Shown here: positions 38,250 through 50,411 of the stretch, piece by piece
Numbering within the stretch: the first letter of the stretch is position 1
How the letters are laid out: each line of letters starts with the position of its first letter
Source: Ananas comosus
Lineage: Eukaryota > Streptophyta > Magnoliopsida > Poales > Bromeliaceae
Direction of reading: 5' to 3'
Assembly (NCBI RefSeq): GCF_001540865.1
Contig: NC_033632.1
Location: 652,478 to 716,477 of the forward strand
DNA length: 64,000 nucleotides
Notes under the pieces: generated by a model
Seen by the model: the letters and a program-made list of their open reading frames with translations, nothing else
Told to the model about the DNA's origin: nothing
Databases searched by the model: none
Made by a program: the position numbers and the translations under genes

Positions 38250-39007
38250 GTAAGGAGAACGATTCAAATATTCAAGTCCTTTAGTAATGCATTATTGTGA
38301 GATCAATCGTAAAAAGGGGTTATTTTGTATTTGTTGAATTATGAACGAGCGCATATAATTAGAGTGGACAATTAGAAAGGATATGCAATAACAAAGGGAT
38401 TTTCGATAAATATAGTTCTAATGGAAATTTATTGAATTTTGTAGTTAACCACGGGAATAATATCTGATTGATTTTGTATCTCATAACACAGCAAAATGTC
38501 ACATCCAGGATGGCAAGTCATGCTATTGGAAGTATTTTTGAACTTGAACAATTAATTTTTTTTTTTTACGAAAAACGTATAATTTTATTGTTGAATTAAA
38601 CCTATATTTGAAGAATATTTTCCCAGCTTTTCACTTTTCAACCAATTTAATTCCAACCAGCCTATAATCAAGCCACTTGGAAAGATTTTCTTTTGGAAAA
38701 AGAATAGAAGAGAAGAGGCGAAATGGCCAAAAGAGTTTTATAGGCTTTCGAAGAGAAAGATAATTGTTCGATTGTGTTTTGTTTTCAATATGTTCTGATC
38801 GCATATTTACTTCTTATGGTCTATGCTATAGAAAGTATTAATGGTGTATTATAAATTTATAACATGCAATAGTAAGATTCAGTATGTATACTATGACCTA
38901 TGTTTCCTAAATCTGTATATGCCTTGTCATCTATATTGAGCATTTTCTCTACTCAGATTCCGGTTGAACGCCGAAATTCTAATTAAGTATTGTTCCCCTT
39001 GAGAAGC

Positions 39008-39075
39008 ATGAATTGAGACGTGTACGCAATAACTGGTGCTATCCTCAATTGTCGCTGATGAGACGATGTCGATGA
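39008..39075 (+). promoter_or_regulatory. Two tiny upstream ORFs in the DGD2 leader
   Basis: ATG-AAT-TGA at 39008-39016, and a five-codon frame from ATG at 39058 to TGA at 39073-39075. The second overlaps the DGD2 start (39066) and its third codon (ATG at 39072) in another frame, so scanning ribosomes meet three ATGs within 15 bases. Confidence 0.6.
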
Positions 39076-42000
39076 GGCAGCATATTGCAATATTTACTAC
39101 CGCAAGTCTTCCATGGTTGACCGGAACTGCAGTCAACCCTTTATTCCGAGCCGCTTATCTTGCAAAAAGTGGCGAAAGGGATGTTACTTTGGTGATCCCT
39201 TGGCTCTCATTGAAGGACCAAGAATTGGTTTATCCCAACAAAATTACATTTGATTCACCGTCGGAGCAGGAAAGCTATGTTTATAGGTGGCTCGAGGAAA
39301 GGATTGATTTTAGACCAAAGTTCGGCATTAAATTCTATCCTGGGAAGGTAAATACTTCTTCCTAATTGAGCCCTTGAAATCTTGTTAGAAAAAGTCAAGG
39401 GACATTTGACATATATATCCATTGAAAACCATCTATTCACAATTATCTCCTCTCTAAATATGAAATTTCATAAATCCCTCAGAAGTGCATTATCTTACAA
39501 AAGTAACCTTATCTTAAGTTGTGGTGTCATCTGATTCATGGGGGAGATTGGTTCTGTCTTACGAAAGGTTTTTTGAGAGGGGCACTTCTGTAAGTGAAGG
39601 CATGTATGAACTTTGTAGGGATACATGTGTGTTTTGATCATTTTGTGGTTGTGTCTATGTAAATATCTCAATCTGAACACGTATGTATCCATGTATCATG
39701 TACATCGTACTGCATATGCTTTATGTTCTATTGCAAGATTTTGTGGCTTATTTCGATTTTCAACTCTAGCAGTTTTCTAAAGAAATGAGGAGCATACTAC
39801 CTGTTGGAGATTTAACAAAGTGCATTCCTGATGAAGAGGCTGATATTGCCGTCCTGGAGGAACCCGAGCATCTCAACTGGTACCACCATGGGCGTAAGTG
39901 GAAAAACAAATTCCGTCGAGTAATTGGCATTGTTCATACCAATTATCTGGAGTATGTGAGGAGAGAGAAGAACGGACAGCTACTGGCCTTCTTTCTCAAG
40001 TATGCCAATACTTGGGTTACTCGCATCTATTGCCACAAAGTAAGCACCTAAATCTATGTATATGATGCATGTTATTTAACCATCCCTTCTGTTTCTTTAC
40101 CGCATACCGATCAAATTTCTTGTTTATCTTGGATGCAACCTTTCTCTGCTTTCGAAGTCTAAATGATGATCACAAATCAGGATCATGTACTGGCCATTGT
40201 ACCATAATGGTTCTGTAAAACTCTTTCTACTAATCTCATCCTGTGCCAATCCACCTCTCTCGAAGTTAAATTCATGTTTGGTTTAACATTAGAGGGATAA
40301 CTCTAATGATTACACGGACAACTGTAGTGATGTTGGTTAACTGTAATGATTATGGGGATGAATAGGGAGGAAATGAGGAAGCAACTTATTTTTCAGGTGC
40401 TGTAATAATTATTTCAAGTAATATCTTCAGTTTAGAAAAGTGATTCCTATTTGCTCTATTTTACTTTGGATACTTGCAAGCAAAGTGCTGGTGAGTAAAG
40501 CGAATGGATCAGCTCATCACCTTTCTTAAACTTAGTTATGGTGATGGGGCTGGGGTCCAGGTATAGGGTCAAATTCAGGTTCAATAAAAGAACTATTAAT
40601 TTATCCCATACCTGCATTTCTTGTCAGATTAAAAGTGATCCAAATGTGACCAACTTTACAATAAATGAGCCCATTGTGTACCCATCAGCCCCAAATAAGG
40701 AAACTAGCTTGAAAAATAAGAATGAGTTGCAATTGGAAAAATATCAAAATCTGGACTCACTATAGAGAGGAAGTTCTTGGAGAATGGTTCATATGAAGCT
40801 TTGTTCCTTCTAAATTATCAGTTGCTGACATGTTTAACATTATTACAAGTATTTAAAAACACTTGATCCCATAAATATTCAGCTTGTTGCTATTCTCTTT
40901 CAAAAGAAATAATAAAAGTTTGCGGCCTTATACTTTCAGTAATCTACAATAATCTGATTTTTGGTGTTGGTGTAACCCTAGATTATCCGATTATCAGCTG
41001 CCACCCAGGAACTTCCAAGGTCTATTGTATGCAATGTCCATGGTGTCAATCCAAAATTTCTTAAAATTGGCAAGGAAAAGCTAGAGCAGTTGCAGAGAGG
41101 GGAGGTGGCATTCACAAAGGGTGCTTACTATATTGGGAAGATGGTGTGGAGTAAAGGCTATAGGGAACTACTTAATCTACTATCGAAAAACCAGAGCAAA
41201 TTAACTGGCCTTCAGGTGGATTTGTATGGAAGTGGAGAAGATTCTGATGAAGTGCAAAGAGAAGCAGAAAAATTGAGTTTGGCTGTGAAAGTTCACCCTG
41301 GTCGTGATCATGCTGATCCTCTGTTTCACGAGTAAGTTGATACAATCTCCAAGTTAAAGGATNCCCCCTTTAAATGTAGTAGGAGAAGTAGGAACCAGCG
41401 TAGGTAAGATGCTTCTCCGGCGGTTGCTTCTCACCAGCATTTTATAGCATTGGGGAGGGGGGGTCGAAACCACTTACAGATTTTTTAGGACCTCTAAAGC
41501 CTCAAAGCTGGTTCCTTTGGGGAATGCTTTCCCAAACTAAGCCCCAGAAATAGGACTATATCACAAAGATGTCCACATAGTTTTACGTAGATAATTTTGC
41601 ATTGTATGCTGTTCTTAAGAAATGCTGTTTCTGTTTTCTCTTTGCAGCTACAAGGTTTTTCTGAATCCGAGCACAACTGACGTGGTGTGCACGACAACAG
41701 CAGAAGCACTTGCAATGGGAAAAATTGTCATCTGCGCCAACCACCCCTCCAATGACTTCTTCAAGCAATTCCCTAACTGCCACATTTACAACAACGAAGA
41801 CGAATTTGTAAAGTTAACACTTGATGCTCTATCCGGACAGCCCGAGCCACTGACAGATGAGCAAAGGCATGAGCTCTCATGGGAAGCCGCCACTGAGAGA
41901 TTCATCGATGCCGCGGAGCTAAACCATGCCAATGTTTCTACTCAAAAGAGTCTTCCTCCTAAAATGGCTTTCCTACCGGCTTCTCTGAGAATGAGCAAAT

Positions 42001-42215
42001 TGAAGAAAAGTGTGGAGGATGCTTCTGCTTATTTGCACCAAAGTGTTTCAGGAATTGAGGTTGTGCGCCGCGCTTTTGGTGCTGCTCCGAAAAGCTTAAA
42101 GCCAGATGAACAGCTGCGCAAGGAGCTAGGGATTGACATTCCTCCACGCAAGAAGAGGAGCATTACTTCGGTTCTACCGAAGCGATTGTTAAGCAAAAAA
42201 AACAAGACATCTTGA
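39066..42215 (+). CDS. DGD2: Digalactosyldiacylglycerol synthase 2 (chloroplast outer envelope)
   Basis: Spliced CDS of 488 residues. Exons are 39066-39347, 39773-40039, 40982-41331 and 41648-42215, GT-AG and in phase. The enzyme transfers galactose from UDP-galactose to MGDG, making DGDG, in the outer chloroplast envelope. Blocks seen are QHIAIFTTASLPWLTGTAVN, RSILPVGD, ADIAVLEEPEHLNWYHHG, VIGIVHTNYLEYV, RLSAATQELPRSIVCNVHGV, AFTKGAYYIGKMVWSKGYRE, DLYGSGEDS, HPGRDHADPLFH, FLNPSTTDVVCTTTAEALAM and QRHELSWEAATERF. It is a family GT4, GT-B glycosyltransferase. It lacks the long N-terminal extension of DGD1, hence DGD2. The tail, ending in basic KRLLSKKNKTS, is longer than in Arabidopsis (473 residues). 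In other plants DGD2 is induced by phosphate starvation. Intron 3 holds a single N at 41363. Exon 4 reappears in damaged form at 49845. Confidence 0.96.
41363..41363. other. Single undetermined base in DGD2 intron 3
   Basis: One N directly before a run of C and TTTAAATGTAGTAG. The block after the 25-base gap at 49536 begins with the same poly-C and TTTAAATGTAGTAG, which links the two places as assembly joints. Confidence 0.95.
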
Positions 42216-42939
42216 AGCGCTGTTCAAAGTTAAAAAGATATTCTACAATTATCAGAGGGGGTATTGAATTAATTGTTTATTTGTTTCTTTACATAAACAG
42301 GGGATTTCCATGTTTTGTAAAACAAAACCAGTAACTTATTGTATATATATGTGCTCTTTGTGAAAGTGTGACATAGATAAAATGTAAAGCATTAGGAGAT
42401 TTCTTTTATAGCGAGTTTCATTTATATTTCCTGTGCTATTTGCACAAAAATTCACTTATTTTTCTCTTTTGTAGTTTTGTTGTTTTTTTTGTTTTTTCCT
42501 ACCACATTTTGCATGTTTGAGTTATTTTTAAGAGAATGCTTTCCTCGTGAACACATCTTACAATACTTGTACAACCGATATAATACAAATAATAGTTGGA
42601 TTCCAACCCCGGAATTACAAATCATATCTATTTTTTCGTGATTTGCACTTCTAACAAATTAAACACAGCTACATACAAATTTATCAAAGTGTTATAAAAT
42701 TGGTTCGTAACTATAGCATTACTCCACCTGCCACGCTTTTGGCGCACGTACCAAATCATTGCTTTCAAACACGCATGGGCTAAAAAGTCTCTATTCTTTC
42801 CACCGTTTCTCAGAGTTCACATAATAATGAATATATATAATATGTAAAGTTATATTAAAGGAGGGAGGCACCTAGTCAGAAGCACAATCCAAAAGTTTAC
42901 CGTTCAGCATGGTGGGGTCCGCATAAAATTTTGTGCTTG

Positions 42940-43140
42940 TAGGCAAGGAGCAGCATTGTGTTGGCTTGGATTGGTCTCGGGTTTTGTCAATCTCCGACGA
43001 ATGCGTCTACAACGAGTCGATCTAAATCTATGGTGAAATGATTGGTCCCAAGTTCGAATTCTAGTTGATTCATATTTCCAGCTAAGTTTATTTCTAAATA
43101 AAATAAATAAAACGGGTAGCATGCTACCTCCGATCTGATC
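42940..43140 (+). mobile_element. tRNA-derived SINE-like element, copy 2
   Basis: Contains GGTCCCAAGTTCGAATTC (box B-like), TAGTTGATTCATATTTCCAG, CTAAGTTTATTTCTAAATAA and GGGTAGCATGCTACCTC in the same order as the copies at 14221 and 63651. Box A is less clear here. Confidence 0.5.
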
Positions 43141-43878
43141 TATTTGGATGTCAGAATAGCTTACTCTAAACTGTCTCGGCCAAATCCGTGGTGAGATGAT
43201 TGATTCGCTGGATGGATCGCCAACGAACTGATCATCAAACATTTCAAGCAATAGACGCGACTCAATCTAACCGATCAACCCACAAACCCAGTCGATCCGA
43301 CCAAATTAAGCAACTTTTTCCACTGAATTTTAATGGATTATATCAGAACGGGTCAAGATTGCGACTCGACCACCACCGCTCAAATCCCGAGATAATTCTG
43401 ACTTTGTTGAGGCAAGGGAGGGAATGATTGCGCCTCTGACAGCTGCCCGGCACGCGCGCACGCCCCCGCTGCTAAATTAGTAGCGGCTCCTCTCTATTCA
43501 CCATTTTCACACTTACCTTTTGTTTTTTTTTCTATTTCTTTCTTTCTTTCTTTCTGAGTCTCTCTGAGAAAGATGGGGGTGTCGTGTAGGTGAGATGGTC
43601 AAACCGGGCGCGCGCACGGGTGGTCCCGCGCGGATCATCTCATCTGATTTCGACGAAGAGGAGCAGTGCCTACTCTCACTCGATCGCCTGCGCGCACGCC
43701 TCTCGGTAGCTAAGCTATGTAACGTAGCTCATCATCGTCATGGGTCTCCTAACTGATTTTGGAGTTTGGACAAAAAAAATTTATAGAAATACTCTTTATA
43801 GCGAAACAGTCTCATTCAGTATTCATTATATGTATTTTGAGATTCGTATGGTTCAGTGATGATTTATAAAATTATGTT

Positions 43879-44086
43879 ACTATACTATCGATAGTACTAA
43901 ACGCTTGGTCCTATTGAGTTTTCGACCGTTGAATAAAAAAATGTACAGTCATAATGATAGTGATATTCTAGGGTTGGACGGGTGGTTGGTTGAATAGTAT
44001 AATCTAACAGGTGAAATAATCAAATGATAGATCTAACGGTAGAAAATTCGATAGTATCAAGAGTTTGGTACTATCGATAGTATAGT
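43879..44086. mobile_element. MITE family B copy with CTATCGATAG ends
   Basis: 208 bp bounded at both ends by the palindrome TACTATCGATAGTA, followed inward by CTTGGT-type sequence. The core has TGGTTGGTTGAATAGTATAA, TCTAACAGGTGAAATAATCA and AGATCTAACGG, the family marks in reverse orientation to copy 1. Confidence 0.8.
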
Positions 44087-45114
44087 AGTTGGGCTCTGGT
44101 ATATATTTGTCTAAACTATGGGATATAACTTGGATTGTTATGCGGTCATCTATAGTATGTATAAAAATTTTCTACAGTGAGATGTTTAAAAATATTGCGC
44201 CTAATTTAGTGGTGGACAACTCAAGTGGCTGCTAAGACTTTTTCTGAAATTAAAGTTGTAGTAATCAGATTTCAAGATTTTTGCCTAACAAGAAGGAAGA
44301 AGCAAAGCGCGCAGTACAACAGGAAAAGTGTGTAGTTTCTTTTTCCACCGAAGAAGCTAGTAGCTTTTTCTCCATTTCTTCATTTCATAATTGATCACAT
44401 ATAAGCCTTTATGCTTTTGCCCCTTAATTGAGTAATATATGTACAAGAATTAATTAATGATATTGGTAAAAGTAATGATCGACTTTACATAGGAAAAGTA
44501 ATAACAAATATATATAGAAATTTCACGTAGGTCACTTTTTATGGATCCTAGTTAGTAATTAGCAATAAATTATGTTATCCCAATCTAGTACCGTTCCAAT
44601 TAATGCTCAAAAAACCGATACTACAGCAGGTATTGTATAGTCACACATGACATGGCTTACCTTAATACACACTATTTTTACAGCCTAATTGCCTCGGCTG
44701 TAAAATTATTGCAAAAAAAAATAAAAATATATCTTACAATAATAACTTCAACCCTTCACTTCATTACAATCTCAAACCTTAGCCTGAATAATACACATTA
44801 AACTAGCTAGCACACCCCTTTTGCTTTTAGCACAATATTTCATAAATTGATGGGTAGGAAATTAATTTTGAATCTTCCATTAATTGTTTTGAAATTTGAA
44901 TGGATTTTTTGGTAGTATGTAAAAGCAAATTGATCCAGAGATAACATAGAAAAATTGTACTGAGAGCTTTAACAACAATATAGAGTCGTTACTGGTTCTC
45001 CAAACTGGGACGATGATGAACACTTTATCAAACAGCACGACATTCATACTCTAGCGATCCATGCACAAATTAACTCTTGACAAGTGAAATTAAAGGCACG
45101 TTGTAAGCACAAAC

Positions 45115-45929
45115 TCATGTCGATCTCCTGTCCACCACTCTCCGCCGTTTCGACCGGTCGGCCGCGGGCGCCGGTCGGTGCACTAGACCCCTTAGAGCAT
45201 CTCTCAAGAAGTCGCCACCGCCACCTTTGCCACATTCGACGTCGCGATCCTCCTCCTCCTCCTCCTCCTCCTCCTCTCCATCAACATGTCTATTCTCTTC
45301 TTCTTCTTCTTCGTCATCGCCGGCCTCTCTGGAGAGAACAAGCACGCTACGGACCCTGCCGCCGACAGTCGCGATCTCCGCCCGAAGAGTTTTCAGCCGG
45401 AGCGACCGGAGCGTCGCGACGAGCTCCGAATAGAGATCGGATCGGTCATTGCAGCACACAGAAGCCTCAAACACGGAGGCGGTGGGGTTGGCGGTGGCGG
45501 TGGGGAGGACGATAACCTCGTCGGTCTCGGTGGGCATCAACAGACGGGCCGAGCCAGGGATGTCGGCGGTGCGAGTCTTCAGCTCTCTCACTCGCTCCAC
45601 TGCCTTCGCCAGCAAAGAAGCTTTGTCGACCTGCACGCTCATGAAAAGATTTATAAATTCCAAAACGCAGCTAGAAAGAATCAGCACGAACATTTTCTCA
45701 ACCTAGCGAGTTATGTAACCTTCGGGTCGCAGGCGAGGACGGTTCGCAGGCGGTCGAGGTGCGACTTGATGCGCTCCCTCCGGCGCCGCTCGGCCTCGCG
45801 GTGGCTCTGCAGCGCGGTGAGGGCTCGGTCGGAGATATCCGGGTGGTCGGTGGCGGGAGATGTCTCGAGAGGCATCGAGAAGTAGGCGGCCGGCACCGGG
45901 ATATCACCGCCGCTGTTGGTGGCCGACAT
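45115..45929 (-). CDS. bHLH transcription factor (bHLH30/32/51/107-like group)
   Basis: Spliced CDS of 241 residues. Minus-strand exons are 45720-45929 and 45115-45630, with one phase-0 intron inside the loop of the bHLH. The domain (about residues 40-95) reads ALTALQSHREAERRRRERIK, SHLDRLRTVLACDPK, then VDKASLLAKAVERVRELK. The basic region has His, Glu and Arg at the positions that read E/G-box DNA (H-x3-E-x3-R), so DNA binding is expected. An ACT-like segment follows (DLYSELVATLRSLRLKTLRA, GGRVRSVLVLSR). The C-terminus is a long Glu/Asp tract and a basic end (RSKRRRVVDRR, possible nuclear signal). GC-rich. The target pathway cannot be told from sequence; relatives act in vascular and root development or stress. 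A damaged second copy lies at 53373-54163. Confidence 0.92.
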
Positions 45930-46611
45930 AGTCGGAGACTTACATGTCGGGATGCTTAATTGCTATGACGTGTGCGTGTGTATATTTATATATTCTTGGA
46001 CTTAGCTATATAGTAGTGATCGAGGAGTGGAGTGATGTGGGTAGAAAATATATATATGATCCGAGGATCAGAGGAGAATAAAGAGAGTGTGGCTACTCTT
46101 GCGCGTTTATCGCGCTCCAAATGATTTTTATATGAGTAATGCTGCCTCTACAATCATCTTTTGATTATAATCTTATAATGCTCTCATCTATTTAAGACTA
46201 TAAGTTTTATACTAGTTTTATCATTTCTTCTTCTTTTTTTTTTTTTATTCTCATTAGCGGCTTTTATTCTCATCTTTACACATTTTTTTCTGGTAGATAC
46301 GTATACTAATATACTTCAGTAGTACTAAGGTATACTGATATATATATACACTATATATATATCAGTATATAGTATATATTGAGGTAAAAAGTAGCAACAA
46401 TCAGTTTTGTCTTATTTTTTAAAGAACAGAGATAAACGGTGTAGCGAAAAATATAAAAGGTCAACGTATATTTTTAAATTTGGGAACCTCGGATACCGGC
46501 AACCATTACCGATTTTGTTGCGGATTTGTGCTTGAGGACCATTCAGTTTGCATTAGTAGTAGAGTAATGTGATGAGGGTATAGTATATACGGTAGTTAGT
46601 ATGAGTGTTGG

Positions 46612-47215
46612 CCGAGTGATACTTATAGAAGGCACGGAGGGCTCCATCGTTTGACTTTGGTTTTTCGGATGTGTTGCGGACTTTCGAGACGGACGATCGG
46701 CTGCCGTTAGACTTGTCTAGAGTATGGTTGAAAGTATCTTCGGAAAATAAATTGGTTGCTATTGTTGTTCGAGATATTGCGTTTGCCTGTGATCGAAAGT
46801 GGCTCAAAAATCAACGGCTGAAAAGTAAAAATCTTACAGAATATCAAACGTCGAATGATGACATTGTAAAATTTGTAGATCAAGGTTAGGATCTGGTGGT
46901 TTATATGTGATGAGGAAAGAAGTGTTTCTTCATCAAAGCAGTTTCATGTGAGTGGTTGGGAGTATTTCTACAACGGTGTAGACCTTTCAAATCGGCTCAC
47001 CACGGGGTGAAAATTATTAAGTTTTGAACCCCTTGCGATTACTAGGCAGAATGATAGTAAAAAAGTCGCAAAGGATTATGTTCTAGATACTTCAAGATAT
47101 TCTAGATCAAGCTCTAACGGAGCCGGATCGTTGATTCGAAAGTCCGAACATCGAGAACACTTGGAGAGCCGGATCCCCGTGGCTTAGTAAGCCATACCAG
47201 CACAACGTGCGTTAT
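46612..47215. mobile_element. MULE-like MITE, noisy copy
   Basis: Same order of blocks as 36991-37530 (GACGATCGGCT, TAGAGTATG, GATCGAAAGTGGCTCAAAA, ATGTGAG, CTAGATACTTCA, GATTCGAAAGTCCGAACATC), but with frequent one-base insertions and a degraded terminal hairpin. Confidence 0.7.
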
Positions 47216-47280
47216 TAGTAGAGTATATATATTAGTATAAGCGTCATATATATTAATGAATATGATAGTATATATATAGG

Positions 47281-47990
47281 TGCCCGACCGTGATGGGGTG
47301 CTGTGTAAAAGTACTCAGAACACGTTGGGTGCTTGTGAATTTGTGTGTACCGTTGAGATCTACGGCTGTTGATCATTTTCAGACCCTTAGAATTACACTA
47401 TTGCAACTGAACACCGCACAACCGCAAGAGGGGCCCACACATCCCTAACCGCAGGGCACTCGTACTTAAGTCCAGAGAGTTAAAAAACTTTTACAACATC
47501 AAAACTGACTTGGCACTTTTTAAAATGCGATAGGGCTCACATTCTCTCCTTCTCTCTCTCTCGTATATTATAGTATAGTTATTATATATATTGATAGAGA
47601 GAGAGAGAGACGGGCCAAGTGTGAGCGGGGTTGTTTTGGGGGGGGTGGGTGTGGGTTTGGTGTGGGTGTGTTTGTGTTGTGGGGTGTTGTTTGGTGTTGT
47701 GGAGCGCGCGGAGGCGGGTCGCTGAGTGCGAGGATGAACGAGAGAGGAGATTGAAGTGCTGCCCCTATGCTTTTAAAAGTACCAAGTCATTGGTGCTTGT
47801 AATTTTCGGCCTTTGGATTAAAAGATGTGCGGGTTAGGGATGATGTGGCCCTACGTTTGAGGTGGGTGGTTGGTTGAAATAGTATAATCTAACGGGTAAG
47901 AAATGATCCAAAGGTGGATTAACGGTAAGAAATAATGTTTACAAGCACCAAGGTGCTTGTAGCTTTTTACAGAGACCTGTGGAGGCCGGA
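47281..47990. mobile_element. Inverted pair of MITE B copies, noisy
   Basis: Two family B copies facing each other (about 47281-47545 and 47751-47990) around a CT/TA/GA microsatellite and a G-rich insert. The same arrangement, cleaner and shorter, is at 55340-55858. Confidence 0.65.
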
Positions 47991-48056
47991 CGTGGTTACT
48001 ATGATTATATAGTGACTGATTATATATGATACGTATACTATATAAGTATATGATAG

Positions 48057-48750
48057 AGTAGGCTGCTGTGCTCTTAAGAGCACAGCAGCCCCTGTGCTAT
48101 AAAGTTCTCCACCCTCCATCTATCAAGATGGAGGGCTGAGATTAAAACCCCACTTAACAAGCTTCCACTGTTTAGAGCCCGTTAGAATTAACAGACTACT
48201 ATTCTCTCTCCTCTTTTCTTTTTTTTTTTTAATTTTCCCTTCTTCTCCTCTCCTCCAATCTCTCTCCCTCTCCCTCTCCCTCTAGATCCCCCTCTCCTGT
48301 GGACCACCTTGGTTCATCTGGTCGCCGCCGCCGGAGAAGAGATTGATTATCCTTCACACGGCCACCCCCCTAGGTGCGGCCACCCTCTCCCCCCTCCTCA
48401 CGCGCACGCTGGTGCGCCACACCCCCACCACCCACCCCTCCCAACCTGGAAGCAAAATAAAGAAAAAAAGAAAAAAAAAAAGACAGAGAGAGAAAGAGAG
48501 AGAAAAAAGCCCCTGTGCTATCAACCCCCTCCCCCCGTCGCGTGCGTGCGCGCGCGCGCTGGTGCGCCGCACCCCCAACCCCTCACCCCTCCCTGCCTGG
48601 AAGCAAAAAAAAAAAAAAAAGGAAAAAACTAGAAGAAAAAAAAAGGAAAAAAAAACTCTTGAAGCTTCCTCGCCACCCCCTCCCCCCGTCGCATGCACGG
48701 GTGCTGGTGCGCCGCACCCCCAACCCCTCAGCCCTCCCTGCCTTGAAGCC

Positions 48751-48785
<35 letters not shown>

Positions 48786-49535
48786 AAGAAGACCCGAAAA
48801 AGGGTTTTGCCCTAACCCTTCACCCCTCTTCCCTTCCCTTCCTCCTCTTCCCTCCGAGTGGCCACATCGAAGATCGGGTTCTTCATTCTTCAGAAATCAG
48901 AACCCTCCTCGTCGCCTCGTCCTCTTCCGCTTCCGCTTCCGCTTCCGCTCTCCAAACGATGGATCAGTAATCGGGTTGTTGTTCTTTACAAGAATTTTTA
49001 TGCTTTAGTTTCTCTCTCTCTTTCTTTCCTTTATTTCATCTTCTCTTAATTACTAACTGTATGGTTTTGATCAGTAACAAGACCATGACCACAACATGTA
49101 GCATCATTGTAAACATGCATTTGTTAAGATTCATTACTTCCTTTTTATCTTTAATCTCTACAGTATACATGAATATGCCCAGCATGCAAGAATAATCAGC
49201 AAATAAGGTTTTAAGAATTAAGTCCTCAAAAGGTTTGATATGCTCAGCAGGTTTGAAAGTCACAAGCATATGCATTGATTAAAAACCAAGGGAGATCTAG
49301 CAAACTTAACAAAGGTACATGGGTGTTAATTGGCAATACTGGGAATTTCCGATAAATTTGGAGAAATAGCAATATGGAGATACAGATTTGAGTTTGCTAT
49401 TTGCTTAATTATATATTTATTTTGGAACATAATACAGTTTGCTAATTTTTTACTTAATTAACTTAATTTTGTAGCTCTTTATTCTTATATTCTTAAGAAT
49501 TATGAGTATTTATACTAATTGCATAAAACTTGAGA
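48057..49535. mobile_element. Long-TIR element, left part (right end lost at gap)
   Basis: Starts AGTAGG then a perfect 30-bp palindrome (48061-48090, centre CTCTTAAGAG). The left TIR runs about 250 bases. Three internal repeats follow (about 48385-48470, 48505-48620, 48662-48780), each of the form CCGTCGC, GGTGCGCC-CACCCCCA, CTGGAAGC, then poly-A. The right TIR is not reached before the gap; it is present in the copy at 55902-56908. Confidence 0.7.
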
Positions 49536-49560
49536 NNNNNNNNNNNNNNNNNNNNNNNNN
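49536..49560. other. Assembly gap, 25 N
   Basis: A run of exactly 25 undetermined bases, followed by a poly-C tract. The fixed round length suggests a placeholder, not a measured gap. Confidence 0.98.
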
Positions 49561-49844
49561 CCCCCCCCCCCTTTAAATGTAGTAGAGAGAATAGGAACCA
49601 GCGTAGTAAGATGCTTCTCCGGCGTTGCTCTTTCACCAGCATTTATATGCATTGGGAGGGACGGTCGAAACCACTTACAGATTTTAGGACCTCTAAGCCA
49701 AAGCTGGTTCCTTTGGGAATGCTTCCCAACCTAAGCCCCAGAAATAGCGACTATATCACAAGATGTCACATAGTTTTACGTAGATAATTTTGCATTTGTA
49801 TGCTGACTCTTAAGAAATGCACTGTTTCTGTTTTCTCTTTCAGG

Positions 49845-50411
49845 CTACAAGTTTTTGAATCCGAGCACAAACGATGCCATTGTCGTGACGACAACAGCAG
49901 CAGCACTGCATGGAAAATTCATCCCGCGCCAACCACCCCTCAATGACTTCTTCAAGCATCCCTAACTTGCACATTTACTAAACAACGAAGACGAATTATG
50001 TAAACGTTAACACTTTGATCGCTCTATCCGGACAAGCCCGGCCACTGTGACAAATGAGCAAAGGCATGAGCTACTCCATGGGAAGCGCCACTGAGGAGAT
50101 GTCATCGAGCCGCGGAGCATAAACCATGCAAGTTTCTACTCAAAGAGTCTTCCTCTAAATGGCTTTTCATACCGGCTTCTTCTGAGAATGAGCAAATTGA
50201 CAGAAGAAGTTGGAGGATGCTTTCTGCGTTTTTGCACCAAAGTGTTTCAGGAATTGAGGTTGATGCGCCGCGGTTTGGTGCTGTCGGAAAAGTTAAAGCC
50301 AGTATGAACAGCGCGCAAGGAGCTAGGGATTGACATTCCTCCACGCAAGAGGAGGAGCATTACTTCGGCTTCTACCGAAGCGATTGTTAAGCAAAAACAA
50401 GACATGCTTGA
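49845..50411 (+). pseudogene. Frameshifted copy of DGD2 exon 4
   Basis: Aligns along its whole length with 41648-42215, including the CAG acceptor before CTACAAG and the end at AAACAAGACATGCTTGAAGC. It has many single-base indels, so no frame survives. Exons 1-3 are absent. It is most likely an assembly artefact and not a real gene fragment. Confidence 0.85.

Larger units (their letters stand above)
36681..39065. other. Divergent region between CPN10 and DGD2, with DGD2 5' UTR
   Basis: Contains the CPN10 promoter, a complete MULE-like MITE (36991-37530), then the DGD2 promoter. A CT/GA-rich leader begins near 37880. I predict two 5' UTR introns for DGD2: a first leader exon ending at 37989 (GATCAG then GTAGGA), a 27-base exon at 38223-38249, and a third exon starting at 38957 that carries the start codon. 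Confidence 0.6.
42216..45114. other. Intergenic region DGD2 to bHLH
   Basis: Convergent 3' regions. It contains DGD2 3' UTR sequence, a SINE-like copy (about 42940-43140), a MITE family B copy (43879-44086) and AT-rich filler. No gene is recognised. Confidence 0.7.
45930..49535. other. Transposon cluster behind the bHLH promoter
   Basis: After the bHLH promoter (to about 46150) come a MULE-like MITE, an inverted pair of MITE B copies and the left part of a long-TIR element. From about 46300 to 48060 the sequence carries many single-base differences from cleaner family members, so it looks poorly polished. From 48790 to 49535 the sequence is unique and AT-rich towards the gap, with no gene recognised. 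Confidence 0.65.

Noticed and set aside
45084..45885. Plus-strand frames (143 and 199 codons) across the bHLH gene
   Set aside because: Antisense shadows of the GC-rich bHLH exons. The minus strand has a conserved bHLH domain and a valid intron.
48309..49008. Open frames of 107-221 codons with long lysine runs
   Set aside because: They come from poly-A tracts and C-rich repeats inside the long-TIR element, exist in several frames at once and have no recognisable domain.
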